DNA of 11,007 nt from Spirochaetaceae bacterium (GTDB lineage: Bacteria; Spirochaetota; Spirochaetia; SZUA-6; Fen-1364), in the NCBI GenBank assembly GCA_003141795.1, contig PLNO01000120.1, positions 1 through 11,007 on the forward strand. The letters are read 5' to 3'. This document shows positions 6,683 through 11,007 of the stretch, piece by piece. A model generated the notes under the pieces. It was not told the origin of the DNA and did not search any database. It saw nothing but the letters and a program-made list of their open reading frames with translations. Numbering within the stretch: the first letter of the stretch is position 1; the number at the start of each line of letters is the position of its first letter. Both the position numbers and the translations under genes were made by a program.

Positions 6683-8407
6683 ATGAAAGGCATACCTGCA
6701 TCCCCCGGGCTGGCCGTCGGACCCGCCTGCCTGTATCGGAGGCGTGACCCTGGCTACGGTTCCTCGCACATCCCGCAGGAACGGGTGGAGACGGAGATCG
6801 GGCGTTTCCGCGGCGGACGAGCACGTGCCGGCGAGCAGTTGGAAACGCTCCGCCAGAGGACTGCGGAGCGGCTGGGGGAAGCGAAAGCCGAGATCTTCGA
6901 GAGCCACATCGAAATCCTCAACGATGAAGAAATGGGCGATGCCGTAGAGCAGGCCATCAGGGTCGACCTTCTCACCGCCGAGGCTGCCTGCACCCGCGTC
7001 ATCGCGCGGAACGCCGAGGAGCTCGACGCGATGGAAAAGCAGTACTTCCGCGAGCGGGCGGCGGACATCCGCGACATCGGCGCCCGTCTCTGCGCATGCG
7101 TGGCCGGCGGCGGATCATCCGATCCGCTGGCATTCCCCTCCCCCGTCGTTCTCGTTGCCGAGGATCTCAGCCCCTCGGAGACGGCGGGCATGGACGCAGA
7201 GATGATCCTCGGCATCGTAACGGAGCGTGGCGGTCCTACCAGCCACGTCGCGATCATGGCGAAAAGCTTAGGAATTCCCGCAGTCGTGAGCGTCGGAGGA
7301 ATCGTGGCATCGGTAGCGGAGGGAGACATGATCGTCCTGGACGGGGACACCGGGGAGATCGATATCCGTCCATCGCGAGCCTCCGTCGCGGCTGCCGGCC
7401 GGAGGCTCGCGGCCCTTCGCGAGCGTGCGGCACGGCAGGATACGCAGAAAGACCTCCCTGCCATGACCAGGGATGGAAAGCGGGTGCCGGTGTTCGCGAA
7501 CATCGGCGCGCCGGATGAGGCGGTGAAGGCCCGGGAGCTCGGTGCGGAAGGGATCGGGCTCTTCCGCACCGAGTTCCTCTTCATGAGCTGCGAAAACATC
7601 CCCGGTGTCGAGGAGCAGCGTATCGCCTATTCGCGCGCCGCGGCCGCAATGGGGGAGGCGGAGATGATCGTCAGGACGCTGGACGTGGGAGGCGACAAGC
7701 CCATCCCGTCGGTCAGCTTCCCCGACGAGGAGAATCCGTTCCTCGGCTGGCGGGGGATCCGCATGTGCTTCGACCTGCCCGATCTTTTCGAAACGCAGCT
7801 GGAAGCGCTGTATCGTGCAACGGCGGATGCGCATGTTTCAGTCATGTTTCCAATGGTCAATTCCGTGGAGGAGACGCGTGAGCTGAAGTCGATCATGCTA
7901 AGGGTACGACAGAGGCTCGAGGCCGCGGGTGTGTCTTTGGGAAAGGAGCCGGCGCTCGGGATCATGATAGAAACGCCTGCCGCGGTCCTCATGGCCCCGG
8001 AGCTGGCGCGGGAAGTGGACTTCTTTTCCATCGGCACGAACGACCTGACGCAATACATGCTGGCCGTCGACCGTGGAAACGCCAGGATCGCCACGCTCTA
8101 CGATCCGCTTCATCCCGCCGTCGTCCGTGCCATCGCGGAAACGATCAGTGCCGCCCACGGCGCGGGCAAGCCGGTCTGCATGTGCGGAGAGCTCGCCGGT
8201 GACACGTTTGCCATACCGCTGCTCGTCGGGCTCGGGCTGGACACGTTGAGCATGGCAGCCCCGTTGATCCCCGCGGCCAAGGAAACGATCCGTTCGATCT
8301 CATCCACCGAAGCCCAGCAGCTCGCCAGCGCGGCCCTGGGAGCGGCGACCACGGGCGAAGTCCGTCGGTTGCTGGAGCAGTTTCGCGCCGGAGGGCGCGA
8401 CCGCTGA
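6683..8407 (+). CDS. ptsI: PTS enzyme I (phosphoenolpyruvate-protein phosphotransferase)
   Basis: This is a full-length enzyme I of 574 residues (E. coli: 575). It begins with the typical IPASPGLAVGPA (4-15). GGPTSHVAIMAKSLGIPA (183-200) carries the phosphohistidine at H188. The C-terminal PEP-binding barrel has GIGLFRTEFLF (290-300, R295), LDVGGDKP (333-340), NPFLGWRGIR (351-360), FPMVNS (389-394), IMIETPAA (427-434, E430), FSIGTNDLTQY (448-458) and CMCGELAGD (499-507, with C501 as the expected catalytic acid). All residues needed for autophosphorylation by PEP appear present. It follows HPr by two bases with little Shine-Dalgarno sequence, so it is probably translated by coupling. There is no EIIA fusion, and no classical EII is visible in the window, so where the phosphate goes is open. 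It could also be the organism's only ptsI, which the window cannot decide. Confidence 0.95.
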   Translation: MKGIPASPGLAVGPACLYRRRDPGYGSSHIPQERVETEIGRFRGGRARAGEQLETLRQRTAERLGEAKAEIFESHIEILNDEEMGDAVEQAIRVDLLTAEAACTRVIARNAEELDAMEKQYFRERAADIRDIGARLCACVAGGGSSDPLAFPSPVVLVAEDLSPSETAGMDAEMILGIVTERGGPTSHVAIMAKSLGIPAVVSVGGIVASVAEGDMIVLDGDTGEIDIRPSRASVAAAGRRLAALRERAARQDTQKDLPAMTRDGKRVPVFANIGAPDEAVKARELGAEGIGLFRTEFLFMSCENIPGVEEQRIAYSRAAAAMGEAEMIVRTLDVGGDKPIPSVSFPDEENPFLGWRGIRMCFDLPDLFETQLEALYRATADAHVSVMFPMVNSVEETRELKSIMLRVRQRLEAAGVSLGKEPALGIMIETPAAVLMAPELAREVDFFSIGTNDLTQYMLAVDRGNARIATLYDPLHPAVVRAIAETISAAHGAGKPVCMCGELAGDTFAIPLLVGLGLDTLSMAAPLIPAAKETIRSISSTEAQQLASAALGAATTGEVRRLLEQFRAGGRDR

Positions 8408-8430
8408 CGTCATCGGTCAGGGCCGCGCCC
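8393..8430. terminator. Putative hairpin terminator between convergent blocks
   Basis: GGGCGCG (8393-8399) pairs with CGCGCCC (8424-8430), and inside it CTGAC (8404-8408) pairs with GTCAG (8416-8420) around a 7-base loop, with a small internal loop between. The structure spans the enzyme I stop codon and lies just before the convergent phosphoesterase stop at 8442. No clear T-run follows on either strand, so termination would rely on the hairpin itself or on Rho. Confidence 0.5.
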
Positions 8431-8441
8431 CCACGGTGCCT

Positions 8442-9839
8442 TTAGAACGACAGCGCGTTCAGGAGGGTTCCCGCCGCGGCATCGCGCGAGGACAAAGCCT
8501 GCAGGTCGAAGCGCTGCTCGATGAGCTTGAGGATCGAGGTCGTATCGTACTGGGTATGATCGACGTACCCCCTCTTCGCGAACGGTGAGACGACGATGGT
8601 CGGCACGCGCGTGCCCGGTCCCCAGCGATCGACGACCGGAGGCGCCACATGGTCCCAGCGGCCCCCGTTCTCGTCGTAGGTGATGACGATCACCGTGTCG
8701 TTCCAGTAGGGGCTCGCCTGGATGCGGCTCACGAGATCAGCGACGTGCTGCTGTCCGCGGAGGAGCGACGCATACCCCGGATGCTCGTTGTCGGGGCCCA
8801 GCGGCTTCACGAAAGACACGGCGGGAAGCGTGCCGCTGCCCAGCGACGAAATGAAATCTTTCTCGTCCTTCAGGTGCGTCCTTTTCGCTTCCGTGCCGTC
8901 GGCAAAGCTCTTGAAGAACGTGAACGCCTGGTGGTGGAACTGGAACAGCGGGTCGGGCTTTCCCGCCATCGCGTCGTTCCATCCGCCGGAGAACCACGCC
9001 CAGCTGATCCCCTTGTCGGAGAGCCTGTCACCGATCGTCGGTAGGGTCTGGTTCGGCACGAGTGTCGAGCGATCCGTCACGTACGGGGGCACGGGCTGGT
9101 TCACGGAAAAGGCGGTATTCACGACGTAGCCATCGGGGGTCACCACCTTGTCGGCAACGGTGCTCCCCGCGGCGTCGGGCGGCGTGGCGATCATGCCCGC
9201 CGGTGCGTTGGGGAACACCGGTGATGCGGCGGCGACGAGCCAGATGTGGTTCAGGAACGAGCCTCCGAACGCTGCCTGGAAGAAGTTGTCACACAGCGTA
9301 TATGCCTGGGCGATCTTCCCCTCCGGGAGATTCGTCGCGTCGAAATAGCTCATCACCAGACCGCCGTTGTCGCTCCAGGCCACGAACTTGTCCATCTTCC
9401 CGCCATCGATCTGGAGCTGTTGCGTGTAGAAGCGGTGGACGATGTCACCGGTCTGTACGTCAGGCTTGATGTAACGGCTGAGGTCGTAGGGCCGCAGCGG
9501 CACTGACGGCGGCAGGGATGCGAAGCTCGGGTCCACGCTCTTACCGTTCAGCGGCAGCGGTGCCGCGGCAAGGGGCGCGCCTGCCTTGTCGACCTGGGTG
9601 AGCGACGCCGTGGATGCGTTGGCAATGCCATTGGCGCCGGGGAAATGTCCGTAGAGTGCGTCGAAGCTCCAGTTCTCCTGGTAGATGACGATGACGTGGT
9701 TGACCTTCGCCCGCAGGCCGGACAGGGCATCCTGGCCGAGCACCGGTTGCGCGGCGACAAGCGCGAGAAAGGCGAGCGCCGCCAGCGCGCCGACCAGGGA
9801 GCCAGGTGCGCGGCTGCGACGTGCCTGTGTATGATCCAT
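8442..9839 (-). CDS. Secreted phosphoesterase (acid phosphatase / phospholipase C-like family)
   Basis: Reading from the ATG at 9837-9839 the product has 465 residues. The N-terminus has positive charges (RRSR at 7-10), then a hydrophobic core (about 15-30) and an Ala/Gly-rich end near QPVLGQD, a credible signal peptide, so the protein is probably exported. The RR pair is not followed by a good Tat consensus. Family-defining blocks are HVIVIYQENWSFDALYG (48-64) with the ENxSFD signature of phosphoesterases (Pfam PF04185), VIVITYDENGG (383-393) followed by WDHVAPP, and GPGTRVPTIVVSPFAKRG (408-425). The family includes bacterial phospholipases C and acid phosphatases such as AcpA; the metal site uses Glu, Asn, Asp and His residues in these blocks. 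The actual substrate cannot be told. The upstream in-frame ATG at 9860 is less likely because AGGAGG lies four bases before 9839. A kinase gene lies 37 bases upstream on the same strand. Confidence 0.88.
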   Translation of the reverse strand: MDHTQARRSRAPGSLVGALAALAFLALVAAQPVLGQDALSGLRAKVNHVIVIYQENWSFDALYGHFPGANGIANASTASLTQVDKAGAPLAAAPLPLNGKSVDPSFASLPPSVPLRPYDLSRYIKPDVQTGDIVHRFYTQQLQIDGGKMDKFVAWSDNGGLVMSYFDATNLPEGKIAQAYTLCDNFFQAAFGGSFLNHIWLVAAASPVFPNAPAGMIATPPDAAGSTVADKVVTPDGYVVNTAFSVNQPVPPYVTDRSTLVPNQTLPTIGDRLSDKGISWAWFSGGWNDAMAGKPDPLFQFHHQAFTFFKSFADGTEAKRTHLKDEKDFISSLGSGTLPAVSFVKPLGPDNEHPGYASLLRGQQHVADLVSRIQASPYWNDTVIVITYDENGGRWDHVAPPVVDRWGPGTRVPTIVVSPFAKRGYVDHTQYDTTSILKLIEQRFDLQALSSRDAAAGTLLNALSF

Positions 9840-9843
9840 AGGT

Positions 9844-9849
9844 CCTCCT
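9844..9849 (-). promoter_or_regulatory. Shine-Dalgarno of the phosphoesterase gene
   Basis: On the minus strand AGGAGG precedes the ATG at 9839 by four bases (ACCT). It is the reason to prefer this start over the in-frame ATG 21 bases upstream, which lacks a comparable site. Confidence 0.65.
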
Positions 9850-9876
9850 CTTCCCCTCATAGGTACGGAGGAGGGG
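9844..9876 (-). promoter_or_regulatory. Possible alternative hairpins masking the phosphoesterase ribosome-binding site
   Basis: In the minus-strand transcript the pyrimidine tract at 9868-9876 can pair in two exclusive ways. Bases 9868-9874 pair with 9844-9850, which covers AGGAGG. Bases 9871-9876 (CCCCUC) pair with GAGGGG at 9853-9858, which would leave the site open. The complementarity is visible by eye; any control function is inference. Confidence 0.3.
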
Positions 9877-11007
9877 TTAAGAATTCGTTAAAATCGCCTT
9901 ATGCACCGCCGCGAGCAAATCCTCCCGTGTGAACGGCTTGGAGAGGAAGCCCGGCCCGTCCCTGGTGAGCTCATCCTGCTCCCTCGGCTCGTAGCCCGAG
10001 ACATAGAGCACGGGGATGTACGGGTAATCAGTGCGCAGCGCCTTGACGAGCTCACGGCCGCCCATACGCGGCATGATCACGTCGGTGACAATGACGTCAA
10101 CCGCACCCCCGAGTGCTTCGACCAGGGCGAGCGCGGCCTGACCGTCCTCCGCCTCATGCACGCGGTATCCCGCGCTGCTCAAGATACCCCTGATGATGGC
10201 ACGCACGTTGGGATCGTCCTCCACGGCGATCACCGTCTCCCCCCCGACGGGGGCGCTGAGCGGTGCGGATCCCGGGGTCGGGGCCATCATGACACCCTCC
10301 TCACGGGGCAGATACACGCGGAAGCAGGACCCCTTTCCGGGAGTGCTGTCCACCGTGATGAACCCCCCGGCCTGCTGGACGATCCCGAACACGGTGGACA
10401 GCCCGAGCCCGGTACCTTTCCCCAACGGCTTGGTCGTGAAAAACGGCTCGAAGATCTGTGAAAGCACCTCGGGGGACATGCCGGTGCCCGTATCGGTAAC
10501 GGTGAGCTCGACGTAGTCGCCCGGTTTTGCGTCGATGGTGGCTGCGGCGTTCTGCGCATCGACCGTGTGCCTGCTTGTGGCAACGCGCACCGTGCCGCCA
10601 ACCGGCATGGCGTCCCGGGCGTTCAGCACGAGATTCATCACGATCTGCTCCACCTGATGCGGGTCCGCGCGCACCCACGCCTGCGCGCGGCGCGTGTCGG
10701 TGGAGAGCTCGACGTCTTCCCCGATCAGTCGCTTCAGCATCCCTTCCATGCCGCGGATGACGAGGTTCATGTCAAGCACCACGGGCCGGGCTACCTGCTG
10801 CCGGCTGAAAGCGAGGAGCTGTTGCGTCAGCATGGCCGCGCGCTGGGCGGCGGCTTTGATCTCCCGTACCTCATTCACGCCTTCCTGCCCCTCGGCGAGG
10901 ATCATGAGCAGGGATTCGCTGTAGCCCATCAGAGCGGTGAGGATGTTGTTGAAGTCGTGGGCGATCCCCCCGGCAAGCCGCCCGATGGCCTCCATCTTCT
11001 GCGCCTG
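9877..11007 (-). CDS. Hybrid sensor histidine kinase with C-terminal receiver, 5' end outside the window
   Basis: The frame is open to the right edge (QAQK precedes the first Met at 10995), so about 376 C-terminal residues are visible and the sensor part is missing. Counting from the Met at 10995, the H-box GRLAGGIAHDFNN (5-17) holds the phosphorylatable H13. The HATPase domain shows the N-box NLVLNARDAM (121-130), the G1 box DTGTGM (168-173), the F-box EPFFTTKP (183-190) and the G2 box GKGTGLGLS (192-200). A short Pro/Ala/Gly linker (about 238-252) leads to a receiver with EDD (259-261), the phospho-acceptor D305 in VTDVIMP and K353 in LSKPF. All catalytic residues appear intact. This architecture usually has PAS or similar sensor domains upstream and signals to a separate regulator or phosphotransfer protein. 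The stop at 9877 is 37 bases before the phosphoesterase start, so the two may share a transcript. Confidence 0.92.
   Translation of the reverse strand, partial: QAQKMEAIGRLAGGIAHDFNNILTALMGYSESLLMILAEGQEGVNEVREIKAAAQRAAMLTQQLLAFSRQQVARPVVLDMNLVIRGMEGMLKRLIGEDVELSTDTRRAQAWVRADPHQVEQIVMNLVLNARDAMPVGGTVRVATSRHTVDAQNAAATIDAKPGDYVELTVTDTGTGMSPEVLSQIFEPFFTTKPLGKGTGLGLSTVFGIVQQAGGFITVDSTPGKGSCFRVYLPREEGVMMAPTPGSAPLSAPVGGETVIAVEDDPNVRAIIRGILSSAGYRVHEAEDGQAALALVEALGGAVDVIVTDVIMPRMGGRELVKALRTDYPYIPVLYVSGYEPREQDELTRDGPGFLSKPFTREDLLAAVHKAILTNS

Noticed and set aside
5148..6824. Minus-strand open frame of 558 codons opposite yhfW, HPr and the enzyme I start
   Set aside because: It crosses three solid genes, has low-complexity charged composition and shows no motif; it is an antisense shadow.
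6683..8407. Pyruvate phosphate dikinase or PEP synthase instead of enzyme I
   Set aside because: These share the PEP-binding domain, but the 574-residue length, the N-terminal IPASPGLAVGPA and the adjacent HPr identify enzyme I.
9840..9860. Phosphoesterase start at the ATG at 9860
   Set aside because: It would add seven residues before a normal signal peptide and would lie upstream of the good AGGAGG site that serves 9839.
10993..10995. Kinase start at the first ATG near the right edge
   Set aside because: The frame continues to the edge with QAQK before this Met, as in typical kinases of this type, so the gene is cut by the window.

Overview
The window is GC-rich, tightly packed bacterial DNA with two oppositely oriented blocks. 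The left block (about 1-8407, + strand) is one uninterrupted gene train. The right block (8442 to the end, - strand) holds a secreted phosphoesterase preceded by the 3' part of a hybrid sensor kinase. The style of the kinase (an H-box of the form AxGIAHDFNN, an HATPase domain and a C-terminal receiver) and the exported phosphoesterase suggest a Gram-negative soil, sediment or anaerobic lineage such as Desulfobacterota. That placement is a low-confidence inference. I see no tRNA, rRNA, CRISPR array, insertion sequence or phage gene.

The left block is a relative of the poorly characterised Escherichia coli yhf operon (yhfZ-yhfY-yhfX-yhfW-php-yhfU-yhfT-yhfS), in a different order and with additions. 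From left to right it contains: the end of a YhfU/DUF2620 protein, a YhfT-type membrane protein, a trimethylamine-methyltransferase (MttB) superfamily protein not found in the E. coli operon, YhfS (fold-type I PLP enzyme), YhfX (alanine-racemase-like PLP enzyme), YhfW (phosphopentomutase-like alkaline-phosphatase-superfamily protein), an HPr and a complete PTS enzyme I. Several junctions overlap (ATGA, a 10-base overlap, ATGA) or leave 2-3 bases, so the genes are probably co-transcribed and translationally coupled. The only sizeable internal gap, between yhfT and the MttB-like gene, carries a perfect 9-bp GC hairpin.

Functional reading (inference): YhfU/YhfT look like the uptake or membrane part, and YhfS, YhfX, YhfW and the MttB-like protein like the catabolic enzymes. 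HPr and enzyme I would supply a dedicated PEP-driven phosphoryl relay. No classical sugar EIIA, EIIB or EIIC is visible here, so the relay's target is unknown. It could be a regulator (the E. coli operon encodes a PRD-domain protein, YhfY), the YhfT/YhfU pair acting as an unorthodox permease, or an enzyme. The PLP enzymes and the MttB family suggest an amino-acid-like, possibly N-methylated, substrate. This combination is the most interesting content of the window.

The left and right blocks converge on a 34-base gap with a strong hairpin around the enzyme I stop codon. In the right block the kinase is upstream of the phosphoesterase with a 37-base spacer. In that spacer pyrimidine-rich and purine-rich tracts could pair and mask the phosphoesterase Shine-Dalgarno sequence.
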